Below are positions 15,781-23,266 of a stretch of DNA of 64,000 nucleotides, one piece after another. The position numbers were made by a program, and so were the translations under genes. The notes beneath the pieces are model-generated. The model had not been told where the DNA came from. It ran no database searches and worked only from the letters and a program-made list of their open reading frames with translations. Position 1 is the stretch's first letter, and the number at the start of each line of letters is the position of its first letter. Source of the stretch: Larkinella sp965227735 (GTDB lineage Bacteria; Bacteroidota; Bacteroidia; Cytophagales; Spirosomataceae); NCBI RefSeq assembly GCF_965227735.1, contig NZ_OZ245776.1, positions 5,518,001 through 5,582,000 of the forward strand. Reading direction: 5' to 3'.

Positions 15781-17040
15781 TTACACCCGCTGAAATGCCA
15801 CAATCGCGTTGTGTCCACCAAAGCCGAAGGTGTTGCTCATGACCACATTCACCGGTGTTTGAACGGCCACGTTAGGGGTCAGATTCAGGTCTGAACTGAT
15901 GCGTTCGTCACGCTCCTGCAAGTTGATCGTGGGGGGAATCGTGTTGTGCCGGATCGCCAGAATACCGGCAACGGCTTCGATGGCTCCGGCGGCTCCGAGC
16001 AGGTGTCCCGTCATCGATTTGGTGGCGCTCAGGTGGAGTCGTGCCGGATTCTGCCCAAATACCTTCTGAATCGCCTGGGCTTCGCTGAGGTCACCGACCG
16101 GCGTTGAGGTGGCGTGAACGTTTAGATAATCAACGTCTTCCGGTTTTAGGTTGGCTTCCCGCAGGGCTTCATTCATCGCCAGCGTAGCCCCTAGTCCTTC
16201 GGGGTGGGTAGCCGTCATGTGGTAAGCGTCGGCGGTGGCACCGGTGCCCACCAGTTCGGCGTAGATTTTAGCACCCCGTGCTTTGGCGTGTTCATATTCC
16301 TCCAGAACAATGGCGGCTGCCCCTTCGCCCAGTACAAAACCGTCGCGGTTGGCATCGAACGGACGCGACGCCGTAGCCGGGTCGTCGTTACGTTCCGACA
16401 GCGCTTTCATGGCATTGAACCCCCCGACAGCGACTTCCGTGACGACGGCTTCTGAACCACCGGCGATGATTACTTCGGCTTTGCCCAACCGGATGTAGTT
16501 GAAGGCATCGATCAGGGCGTGCGTCGCGGAGGCACAGGCTGAAACCGGCGCAAAGTTGACGCCCCGAAAACCGTACCGGATCGAAATCAGGCCCGACGCC
16601 ATGTTGGCGATCATTTTGGTAATAAAAAACGGATTAAAGCGCGGATTCCGGCCACTGGCGCCGTAGGCAATGACCTCCTCCTGGAAGCTGTACATCCCGC
16701 CAATGCCCGACGCCCAGATCACACCCACGCGGTTTTGGTCGACTTTGTCCTCAATCAGATGCGCATCCCGGACGGCTTCGTCGGCCACCACCAATGCATA
16801 CTGACTGTACTCGTCCATTTTGCGGGCTTCTTTTTTATCCAGAAACTGGAGTGGATCGAAGCCTTTTACCTCGCAGGCAAACTTGGTTTTAAACAGCGTG
16901 GCATCGAATTTGGTGATCAAAGCCGCCCCACTGCGCCCCTGAACCAGCCCGTTCCAATATTCTTCTACGGTATTTCCAATGGGCGTCAAAGCCCCTAATC
17001 CCGTTACGACGACTCTTTTCATTTGATCATCCGGATTCAT
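15781..17040 (-). CDS. fabF: Beta-ketoacyl-ACP synthase II
   Basis: A 419-residue condensing enzyme. The N terminus (KRVVVTGLGALTPIGN) is typical of FabF. The active-site Cys is in SACASATHAL (about residue 170), the two His in VHATSTPVGD (about 309) and in KSMTGHLLGAAGA (about 346), and the C-terminal NTFGFGGHNA loop is intact. It elongates acyl-ACP in cytoplasmic fatty-acid synthesis. The start may be the ATG at 17040 (preceded by GGGTGA) or the one at 17022, from which the protein would match FabF lengths more exactly. There is no acpP or fab neighbour; a TetR regulator lies upstream on the same strand. Confidence 0.92.
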   Translation of the reverse strand: MNPDDQMKRVVVTGLGALTPIGNTVEEYWNGLVQGRSGAALITKFDATLFKTKFACEVKGFDPLQFLDKKEARKMDEYSQYALVVADEAVRDAHLIEDKVDQNRVGVIWASGIGGMYSFQEEVIAYGASGRNPRFNPFFITKMIANMASGLISIRYGFRGVNFAPVSACASATHALIDAFNYIRLGKAEVIIAGGSEAVVTEVAVGGFNAMKALSERNDDPATASRPFDANRDGFVLGEGAAAIVLEEYEHAKARGAKIYAELVGTGATADAYHMTATHPEGLGATLAMNEALREANLKPEDVDYLNVHATSTPVGDLSEAQAIQKVFGQNPARLHLSATKSMTGHLLGAAGAIEAVAGILAIRHNTIPPTINLQERDERISSDLNLTPNVAVQTPVNVVMSNTFGFGGHNAIVAFQRV

Positions 17041-17105
17041 TCACCCGGTCTTTTAATAGATAATAAGTTTTTAAAACCGCCTGACAATCAATGTATAAAG
17101 TAAAA

Positions 17106-17660
17106 TTACAGACGTTCGACGGCGCGATTCCGGCAGTCGGTCAGTACTTGTTCGTTCCCAAATACTTTTACCAAGACCAGAGAACCCTGGATTTCGGCAG
17201 TAGCCTGTTCGGCCAGTTCCTGCGCTTTTTCCGGTGGATGGTTTGTCCGGTAAAGGTGTGCGAGAGCCGCCAGCGCATTGTTAAAATGAACGCGCAACGG
17301 TTCGGTAAACGCTTCGGTAACTAAAGCCGTTTCCAATGCCGTATTACCCATCAGACAACCCCCTTCCGACCGCATAATGCCGTTGAACAGGGCATCGAGC
17401 AGTTGCTCCAGCCGCTGTTTCGGAGGCTTATCTTCATCGTAAGCAATTGAAAAAAGCTGCTTTTCGTTAACCGCATTGAAATACAGCAGCACCTCGTTCA
17501 TCAGGATTTCCTTGCTGCGAAAGTAGTGGTAAAAACTACCTTTTAACAAACCGCAGGCTTGCGCCAGATCCTCCATCGTGGTTCGGTGGTAGCCCTGCCG
17601 TTTGAAAACCAGCATGGCTTTCTGCAAAATTTCCTCCCGCGTGACTTTCTGAACCGGCAT
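17106..17660 (-). CDS. TetR/AcrR family transcriptional regulator
   Basis: A 184-residue protein with an N-terminal TetR helix-turn-helix: EEILQKAMLVFKRQGYHRTT then MEDLAQACGLLKGSFYHYFRSKEIL (about residues 29-53). The C-terminal ligand-binding half (LFNGIMRSEGGCLMGNTALE) resembles the TetR_C group found in regulators such as those of the AcrR/YxaF type. The ligand is unknown. It probably represses itself: a palindrome overlaps its promoter (see 17665-17702). It is followed by fabF on the same strand after 65 bases, so fatty-acid gene control is possible but inferred. Confidence 0.85.
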   Translation of the reverse strand: MPVQKVTREEILQKAMLVFKRQGYHRTTMEDLAQACGLLKGSFYHYFRSKEILMNEVLLYFNAVNEKQLFSIAYDEDKPPKQRLEQLLDALFNGIMRSEGGCLMGNTALETALVTEAFTEPLRVHFNNALAALAHLYRTNHPPEKAQELAEQATAEIQGSLVLVKVFGNEQVLTDCRNRAVERL

Positions 17661-17664
17661 GGCG

Positions 17665-17702
17665 TAAAGGTAAAGGATGGATGTGTTTTTACCAAACGTT
17701 TG
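17665..17702 (-). promoter_or_regulatory. TetR gene promoter with overlapping palindromic operator
   Basis: On the minus strand TTTG (17693-17696) is followed after 20 bases by TACCTTTA (17665-17672), seven of eight bases of the Bacteroidota -7 box. The -33 TTTG is part of a perfect 10-base palindrome CAAACGTTTG at 17693-17702, a typical place for a TetR-family operator. Confidence 0.5.
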
Positions 17703-17735
17703 TTTGATAAAATAAGATCGGTTTTGGAGTAGTTG

Positions 17736-17822
17736 TTTCGCAGAGTTGAGCGGAGTTTAAAAGAGTTAAGCGAAGTTTATTTCTCTGCTTAACTCTTTTA
17801 AACTCCGCTCAACTCTGCGAAA
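17736..17822. repeat. Perfect 36-bp hairpin with 10-base periodic arms upstream of hemE
   Basis: Arms at 17736-17771 and 17787-17822 are perfect reverse complements over 36 bases with a 15-base loop. The right arm reads as 10-base words ending in AACTCT, AACTCC, AACTCT. The hairpin ends 17 bases before the TATCTTTG box of the hemE promoter, covering the position where a -33 element would lie. Confidence 0.9.
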
Positions 17823-17839
17823 TAACTTGTTAACCCGAC

Positions 17840-17847
17840 TATCTTTG
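17840..17847 (+). promoter_or_regulatory. Promoter -7 box of hemE
   Basis: TATCTTTG matches TAnnTTTG exactly and sits 4 bases before the hemE ATG at 17852, so the transcript would be leaderless or nearly so. No clear TTG is seen at the expected -33 distance; that position falls at the foot of the long hairpin. Confidence 0.55.
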
Positions 17848-17851
17848 CACC

Positions 17852-18886
17852 ATGATTTTACAAAATGATCTGTTCCTACGAGCCGCCCGTGGCGAAAACG
17901 TAGAACGTGTTCCCATCTGGCTGATGCGGCAAGCGGGCCGGATTCTGCCCGAATACCGCGCTGTTCGGGAGAAAGCCGGGAGCTTCATCAAACTGGCGAC
18001 AACGCCGGAATTAGCCGCCGAAGTTACTATTCAACCCGTTGATATTCTGGGTGTTGATGCTGCTATTATCTTTTCGGATATTCTCGTAGTCCCGGAAGCA
18101 ATGGGGCTGCCATACGAAATGGCCGAGCAACGGGGGCCGGTTTTTCCGCAGACCGTTCGAAACCGGCAGGAACTGGATCGGATCAAGGTTGCTAATGCCG
18201 AAAGCGATCTGGCCTATGTGCTGGATGCCATCAAAATTGTTAAAAAAGAACTCAATGGCCGGGTTCCGCTGATCGGTTTTGCGGGGGCACCGTTCACGAT
18301 ATTTTGCTACATGACCGAAGGCAAAGGCTCCAAAACCTTCTCGGTGGCGAAGAAATTGCTGTATACCGACCCCGCCTTTTCACACGCCTTGCTGCAAAAA
18401 ATTACGGATAGCACCATTGACTATCTGAAAGCCCAAATCCGGGCGGGTGCCGATCTGGTGCAAATCTTCGATTCCTGGGCCGGTATTTTGTCGCCCGATC
18501 AATACCGAACGTTTTCACTGCCTTACATCAAACAGATTTGCGACGCCCTGGCCGAAACCACCGGCGTTCCGGTAACGGTTTTTGCGAAAGGCGCGTTTTT
18601 CGCCCGCCAGGAAATCGGGCAGTTGAGCTGTTCGGTGGTAGGGCTGGACTGGAACATGGATGCGGCCGAATCGCGGCAGTTGATTCCGGACAAAACCCTG
18701 CAAGGCAATCTTGATCCCTGTGTTTTGTACGCCGATTATGGTCAGATCAAAGCGGAAGTGACGAAGATGCTGCAGACGTTCGGGACACAGCGCTACATTG
18801 CCAATCTGGGTCACGGGGTCTATCCCGATACCGATCCGCAGAAAGTCAAGTTTTTTATCGAAACCGTAAAGGAATTCACCGCATGA
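17852..18886 (+). CDS. hemE: Uroporphyrinogen decarboxylase
   Basis: A 344-residue protein of normal HemE length. The first signature PIWLMRQAGRILPEYR (about residues 22-37) carries the substrate-contacting Arg residues, and GFAGAPFTIFCYMTEG (about 143-158) matches the second. The conserved Asp of the active site is in the IFSDILVV segment. The enzyme decarboxylates uroporphyrinogen III to coproporphyrinogen III in cytoplasmic heme synthesis. Its ATG follows a TATCTTTG promoter box closely. A 77-residue gene overlaps its stop by 4 bases. Confidence 0.94.
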   Translation: MILQNDLFLRAARGENVERVPIWLMRQAGRILPEYRAVREKAGSFIKLATTPELAAEVTIQPVDILGVDAAIIFSDILVVPEAMGLPYEMAEQRGPVFPQTVRNRQELDRIKVANAESDLAYVLDAIKIVKKELNGRVPLIGFAGAPFTIFCYMTEGKGSKTFSVAKKLLYTDPAFSHALLQKITDSTIDYLKAQIRAGADLVQIFDSWAGILSPDQYRTFSLPYIKQICDALAETTGVPVTVFAKGAFFARQEIGQLSCSVVGLDWNMDAAESRQLIPDKTLQGNLDPCVLYADYGQIKAEVTKMLQTFGTQRYIANLGHGVYPDTDPQKVKFFIETVKEFTA

Positions 18887-19116
18887 GCGAGAAGAAGAAA
18901 GCCGACGCCGTATTTACCCGGCATTCCGAAGCGGAAATCCAGCAGTTTGATACGTCGGAGGAAGCGATTCAATTCCTGGAACAGGGAGCCAGAGAGAAGA
19001 CGATTCAGCCAGTCGCGGTATTTTTTAATTACAAAGTGGTCTGGCGATACCACAACAACCGGGGAAAAGACTACACCGACGATTATATCAACGAAATCAG
19101 AAGGCAGGCGGAGTAA
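18883..19116 (+). CDS. Small hypothetical protein translationally coupled to hemE
   Basis: A 77-residue soluble protein whose ATG overlaps the hemE stop (ATGA), so it is in the same operon. It is charged, with a Lys-rich N terminus and a QPVAVFFNYKVVWRYHNNRGKDYTDDYI segment suggesting a small beta hairpin plus helix. I do not recognise it. The second overlapping frame from 18947 is judged a shadow. Confidence 0.65.
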   Translation: MSEKKKADAVFTRHSEAEIQQFDTSEEAIQFLEQGAREKTIQPVAVFFNYKVVWRYHNNRGKDYTDDYINEIRRQAE

Positions 19117-19127
19117 ACCAGTCGTTT

Positions 19128-19568
19128 TCAGCGCCGAATGGCCGAATCATCGAATTTCTCCATCATGGTTTCCGGTTTGGTGAGTTCCGTGAAACCGAAT
19201 TGCCGGTATAAACCGTGGGCGTCGCGGGTGGCCAGGAGCCAGCGCCGGATGACCTGCAAGTCGGGATGGGCCAGAACGGTCGCCATGAGCCACTTCGACA
19301 GCCCTTGCCCACGGTAGTCTTCCAGCACGAAAACGTTGCCGAGGTAGGCAAAGGACGTAAAATTGGTTAGTACCTGCGCATAACCAATCTGGTTTTCACC
19401 CTCATAGAGGCCGAAATGCAAGGTCGTGTGCTCCAGTTGCTTTTGCAGCGTTTCACGGCTGATGCCGGTGGCCCAGTAGGAGCGGTTGGTCAAAAAATCG
19501 TAAATGACCTCAAATTGGAGCCGCGCCGGATCGGTCGAAATGGTGAAATTTTCTTTTTGAACTTCCAT
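19128..19568 (-). CDS. GNAT family N-acetyltransferase
   Basis: A 146-residue GNAT protein. Motif A is VFVLEDYRGQGLSKWLMATV (about residues 80-99), with the acetyl-CoA pyrophosphate loop RGQGLS. A C-terminal LYRQFGFTEL segment is typical of the family. The substrate is unknown. It starts 4 bases after the rfaE1 stop and is the last gene of the minus-strand operon that begins with murF; it converges with the small gene after hemE. Confidence 0.85.
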   Translation of the reverse strand: MEVQKENFTISTDPARLQFEVIYDFLTNRSYWATGISRETLQKQLEHTTLHFGLYEGENQIGYAQVLTNFTSFAYLGNVFVLEDYRGQGLSKWLMATVLAHPDLQVIRRWLLATRDAHGLYRQFGFTELTKPETMMEKFDDSAIRR

Positions 19569-19572
19569 CGGT

Positions 19573-20583
19573 TTACAAAAGTGCTTCCTTAATGGCTTCC
19601 GTTTTCAGCCGTTGTTTGTCAATGGGAACGACGCCCAGCGATTCGCAGACCAGCCCCCCGGCCAGGTTCGACAGACCGGCGATGAAACGGGGCGGCAATT
19701 CGAGGGCCACGCAACAGGCCGCCACGCTAATAACCGTGTCACCCGCGCCCGAAACATCCGAAATCTGGCGGATGTGGGCCGGAAACCGGTGAATTTCCCC
19801 CTGAAAATCGATGAAAACGCCCCGCTCCGACAGCGTAATCAAAGCACCTTTTAGGTTCATCCGGGCTTTCAACTGGTCGATAGCTGCCTGAAATTCAGTG
19901 GTTTTCGTTACATCGAAGTCGATTTTCAATCCTTCCTTTAACTCTTTCAGGTTGGGCTTGAAAAGCGTGGTGTGGTGGTAGGCCAGAAAATTCCGTTTCT
20001 TGGGGTCTACCACCGTCGGAACGCCCCGCTCATTGGCAAAATCCGTAATCTCGGCAATAGCTTCCGGGCTCAGAACACCCTTGTCATAATCCTGAAAAAT
20101 AACCACCTGACAGGTTGGAATCAATTCTTTTGCTTTCGCAATCAGAAGATTCCGTTCCGGTTCGGAGATGTATCGGTCGGTTTCCGTATCCACCCGAACG
20201 ACCTGCTGCGAACCGGCCATGATCCGCTCCTTGATGGTGGTAATGCGTGCGTCGCTCCGAATCAGTCCGTCGCAGTTTAAGCCGCTTTCCTGGAGTTGCC
20301 CGATCAGCCGGTCGCCCGGTTCGTCGGTTCCAATCACGGAGCAAATGATGGGTTCGGCACCCAGCGCCTGGACGTTCAGAATCACATTACCGGCCCCGCC
20401 CAGCCGTAATTCCCGCCGTTGAACGGTTACAACCGGCACGGGCGCTTCCGGCGAAATCCGATCCACGCGCCCCCAGACGTAGGAGTCGAGCATCACGTCG
20501 CCGACGATCAGGACGCGGAGCGAATTGAACGCTTCAAAAATTTCTTCCAGGGATGCGGTGTTAATCAATGCGGTACTGGTCAA
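19573..20583 (-). CDS. rfaE1: D-glycero-beta-D-manno-heptose-7-phosphate kinase (RfaE domain I type)
   Basis: A 336-residue PfkB/ribokinase-fold kinase. It shows VLIVGDVMLDSYVWGRVDRISPEAPVPV (about residues 24-51, typical of RfaE/HldE kinase domains), GGAGNVILNVQALGA (about 62-76) and the catalytic DVSGAGDTVIS (about 277-287) with the base Asp. There is no C-terminal nucleotidyltransferase domain, so it corresponds to the single-domain HldE1. It phosphorylates heptose-7-phosphate in lipopolysaccharide core heptose synthesis. The neighbours murF and an SGNH esterase are also envelope related. Confidence 0.85.
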   Translation of the reverse strand: MTSTALINTASLEEIFEAFNSLRVLIVGDVMLDSYVWGRVDRISPEAPVPVVTVQRRELRLGGAGNVILNVQALGAEPIICSVIGTDEPGDRLIGQLQESGLNCDGLIRSDARITTIKERIMAGSQQVVRVDTETDRYISEPERNLLIAKAKELIPTCQVVIFQDYDKGVLSPEAIAEITDFANERGVPTVVDPKKRNFLAYHHTTLFKPNLKELKEGLKIDFDVTKTTEFQAAIDQLKARMNLKGALITLSERGVFIDFQGEIHRFPAHIRQISDVSGAGDTVISVAACCVALELPPRFIAGLSNLAGGLVCESLGVVPIDKQRLKTEAIKEALL

Positions 20584-20604
20584 TGCGTTTGGTTTTAATC
20601 ATTC

Positions 20605-21261
20605 TTACTTCAGGAGCGGTTTCAGTTTGGCCGTCCAGATTTCGTAGCCCTTCGGACTCATGTGCAGGCTGTCGGCCCGGAACAGTTCGCCCCGAATCTG
20701 GCCGTTGGCATCGAGCATGGGCGTGTAAATGTCCAGGTATTGCGCCTGTTTTTGTTTGGCAATGTAGTTCTTAATGAGGTCGTTGGCTTCCATCGTGATC
20801 GGCAAAAACTTCCGGCGCGAGGGACTGGGCTTCATCGAAATGAAAACGATGGGCGTTTTGGGCAGCGATTTCCGGATTTTCGTGAACAGCGTAACAAACC
20901 GGTCGCGCACTTCCTGCGCCGTCACGGTGCCGCTGGCGACGTCGTTTTCTCCGGCATAAATCACAATCTGTTTGGGTTTGTAGGGAACCGTCACACGGTC
21001 GGCGAAGTAAATGACATCGGGCAATTTGGATCCGCCAAAACCGCGGTTGAGCACTTTTTTATCCGGAAAATCGGCCTGTAGGGTTTGCCAGAGCTTGATG
21101 GACGAGCTGCCGGTAAACAGAATCACATTCTGGGGTGGCGACGCGCTACGGTCCTGTTCCTCAAAAGCCTTGATCTCATTTTCAAAAGGAACGGCTTCCT
21201 GAGCGAATGAAACATAGTGAATAACAACGGTTAACAGAACTAGGAGTGGGTATTTTTTCAT
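20605..21261 (-). CDS. Secreted SGNH/GDSL-type hydrolase
   Basis: A 218-residue exported esterase-like protein; the signal peptide ends near SFAQ (about residue 21). SGNH blocks are all present: Ser in FTGSSSIKLW (about residues 49-58), Gly in NRGFGGSKL (about 72-80), Asn in YAGENDVASG (about 102-111) and Asp/His in DSLHMSPKGY near the C terminus. It probably removes acetyl or acyl groups from envelope or environmental polysaccharides; the substrate is unknown. Its ATG overlaps the toxin gene stop by 4 bases, and rfaE1 follows after 21 bases. Confidence 0.85.
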   Translation of the reverse strand: MKKYPLLVLLTVVIHYVSFAQEAVPFENEIKAFEEQDRSASPPQNVILFTGSSSIKLWQTLQADFPDKKVLNRGFGGSKLPDVIYFADRVTVPYKPKQIVIYAGENDVASGTVTAQEVRDRFVTLFTKIRKSLPKTPIVFISMKPSPSRRKFLPITMEANDLIKNYIAKQKQAQYLDIYTPMLDANGQIRGELFRADSLHMSPKGYEIWTAKLKPLLK

Positions 21262-21614
21262 AAAGGATCGTTTAGGACGGTTGATAAAATAAACTGAACG
21301 ACCTCAGCTATGCCGATATCGTGACTTTCAATAACGGTATTCGATGGTCCAATATGGACATGATGCGGGTAACTGGCAAGCTGTTTAAAATGAGGGGCGT
21401 TATCCCATCGCCGGATCAAGGTTCCATCACTAGTCTGCCAATGAAAGGAGTAGGTACGGGTATGCTTATCTAAATATTCACTAACATACAAAAGAGTATC
21501 GTCCGTTATGTGTATTTCAAGCTTGTAGTAAATGCTCAATTCGGTTTGTCGAAAAGCAAGCACTTGATAATGACGTACAACACGGGTGTCAGTCAACCAC
21601 TCGAATAGCTCCAT
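21258..21614 (-). CDS. TumE-type toxin (DUF6516 family)
   Basis: A 118-residue protein with the features I associate with the DUF6516/TumE toxin family: an FHWQTSDGTLIRRWDNAPH segment (about residues 57-75), then a YPHHVHIG motif (about 82-89). The family is annotated as the toxin of type II modules. The gene overlaps its probable antitoxin by 26 bases and the downstream esterase by 4, so it is embedded in the murF-rfaE1 operon. The cellular target is not known to me. Family call is good; toxicity is inferred. Confidence 0.7.
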   Translation of the reverse strand: MELFEWLTDTRVVRHYQVLAFRQTELSIYYKLEIHITDDTLLYVSEYLDKHTRTYSFHWQTSDGTLIRRWDNAPHFKQLASYPHHVHIGPSNTVIESHDIGIAEVVQFILSTVLNDPL

Positions 21615-21858
21615 TTTCTACATCATCAATTTTGGTACGAAGTTCCGCCAATGCCGTATTAAGCGATTGCCATTCGATGAAATCGTCCCACTGGCCAAAA
21701 ACTTCATGTTCTTGCTGATGAAGCTTTTTCTCGAAATCGACGAAGCCGAGGCTGTACTTCATTTCAAGTTGTCGGGTGCGTTCCAGAAGCTCCCGTTGTT
21801 CAGCCAACAGACTCAGTAAGAGCCATTGACCAACCGTTTTTTTACTTACCTGTAGCAT
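21589..21858 (-). CDS. Probable antitoxin partner of the TumE-type toxin
   Basis: I start at the ATG at 21858 (89 residues); the longer frame from 21897 would run back into murF. The protein is helical and acidic (LEMKYSLGFVDFEKKLHQQEHEVFGQWDDFIEWQS), without an obvious DNA-binding motif. Its position directly upstream of, and overlapping, the toxin gene is the usual antitoxin arrangement. Assignment rests on gene order. Confidence 0.6.
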   Translation of the reverse strand: MLQVSKKTVGQWLLLSLLAEQRELLERTRQLEMKYSLGFVDFEKKLHQQEHEVFGQWDDFIEWQSLNTALAELRTKIDDVENGAIRVVD

Positions 21859-21880
21859 ATCTTCCTGACGTATTAGTTGA

Positions 21881-23164
21881 TCACAAAAACTGCACAACCG
21901 ACTCCAGCCCCATGCCGCGCGACCCTTTGATCAGGATGGCCGTGTCCTGAAACGGATTGTCCATGATCCAGTTGTGTAACGAAAATTTGTCGGGGAAATA
22001 ATACGCTTTCGGCAACGCACCCAGCGCATACCGCATGTCCTGCCCGGCCAGAATCACGGTGTCGAATTTCCCCCGGGCAATCAACTCGCCCAAAGCCGCG
22101 TGTTCGGCGGGGCTTTCGGCGCCTAGCTCGTACATGTCGCCCAAAATTACGACTTTATGAGCTGCATCCTGCTTCATGAAATGCTGAATGGCCGCAGCCA
22201 TCGAACTCGGATTGGCATTGTAGGCATCCATCAAAATGGTGTTGCTGCCTTTCCGAATGAACTGCGACCGGTTGTTGGTCGGATTGTACCCCGCCACCGC
22301 TTCGTTCGCTTCCTCCGCCGGAACACCAAAAAACTTGCCGATGCAGAGCGCAGCCGCCATGTTGTCAAAGTTGTACCGACCCGGCAGGTGCGTGGTGATG
22401 ACGTGACCGACTTCGTCTTTGTAAACCACCGGATTGTCACTGAGGATTTCGTACTGATCGGTGAGCTGATAAAAAACAGCCTCGCGGAACAGCCGTTCGG
22501 CTGCCATTTCCATCAAAACCGGGCTGTGGGCGTTGATAAAAACCGTACCACCCGTTTTGGCCAGAAAATCGAACAGCTCGCCTTTGCCTTTGCGCACCCC
22601 CTCAACACCCCCGAACCCTTCCAGATGCGCTTTGCCGACGTTGGTAATCAATCCGTGCGTCGGTTGGGCAATGGAGCAGAGAAGCCGGATTTCACCCTGG
22701 TGATTGGCCCCCATTTCCACCACCGCCATCTCGTAACTTACATCGATGGCCAGCAACGTGAGCGGCACGCCAATGTGGTTGTTGAGATTTCCCTGCGTGG
22801 CATACGTTCGATATTTTCGGGACACAACGCTGGCAATCAGTTCTTTGGTGGTTGTTTTTCCGTTCGAACCGGTCAGGCCGATAACGGGAATGGTCAGCGT
22901 ATTCCGGTGGTAACGGGCCAGTTCCTGCAACGCCGTCAGGCTGTCGTCAACCAGCAAATACCGGCTGTCGGTCGCCAGTTCCGGTGTATCGACCAGGGCG
23001 TAGCGCGCGCCTTTTTCCAGTGCGTCATTCGCGAATAAATTTCCGTCGAACTTCTCGCCTTTGAGCGCGACATACAGACAACCTTCTGTAATTTTACGGG
23101 TATCAGTCGATACGCCCGCGCATTCGCGGAAGCGATCGTACAATTCAGGAATGGATATTACCAT
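21881..23164 (-). CDS. murF: UDP-N-acetylmuramoyl-tripeptide--D-alanyl-D-alanine ligase
   Basis: A 427-residue Mur ligase. The ATP-binding loop GLTGSNGKTTTKELIASV lies at about residues 96-113, followed by NLNNHIGVPLTLL (about 125-137) and VVEMGANHQGEI (about 147-158), which distinguish MurF from MurC/D/E. The C-terminal DAYNANPSSM motif is also characteristic. It adds D-Ala-D-Ala to the UDP-MurNAc-tripeptide in the cytoplasm. It heads a minus-strand operon continuing with the toxin/antitoxin pair, esterase, rfaE1 and GNAT genes. Confidence 0.92.
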   Translation of the reverse strand: MVISIPELYDRFRECAGVSTDTRKITEGCLYVALKGEKFDGNLFANDALEKGARYALVDTPELATDSRYLLVDDSLTALQELARYHRNTLTIPVIGLTGSNGKTTTKELIASVVSRKYRTYATQGNLNNHIGVPLTLLAIDVSYEMAVVEMGANHQGEIRLLCSIAQPTHGLITNVGKAHLEGFGGVEGVRKGKGELFDFLAKTGGTVFINAHSPVLMEMAAERLFREAVFYQLTDQYEILSDNPVVYKDEVGHVITTHLPGRYNFDNMAAALCIGKFFGVPAEEANEAVAGYNPTNNRSQFIRKGSNTILMDAYNANPSSMAAAIQHFMKQDAAHKVVILGDMYELGAESPAEHAALGELIARGKFDTVILAGQDMRYALGALPKAYYFPDKFSLHNWIMDNPFQDTAILIKGSRGMGLESVVQFL

Positions 23165-23266
23165 TTTCCGGAAAGAAGTAAACCAACGTTATGAGTCTGT
23201 TCGTTATCAGTTAACCGCACGACCTCCTAGTCGGCCGCTTTCACGCGGTTAATGAGCCAAAGTTAC

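Noticed and set aside
20605..21261. SGNH esterase at 20605 as part of the conflict island
   Set aside because: It is secreted, sits in the murF operon 12 kb away, and differs from the island SGNH domains in motif context.
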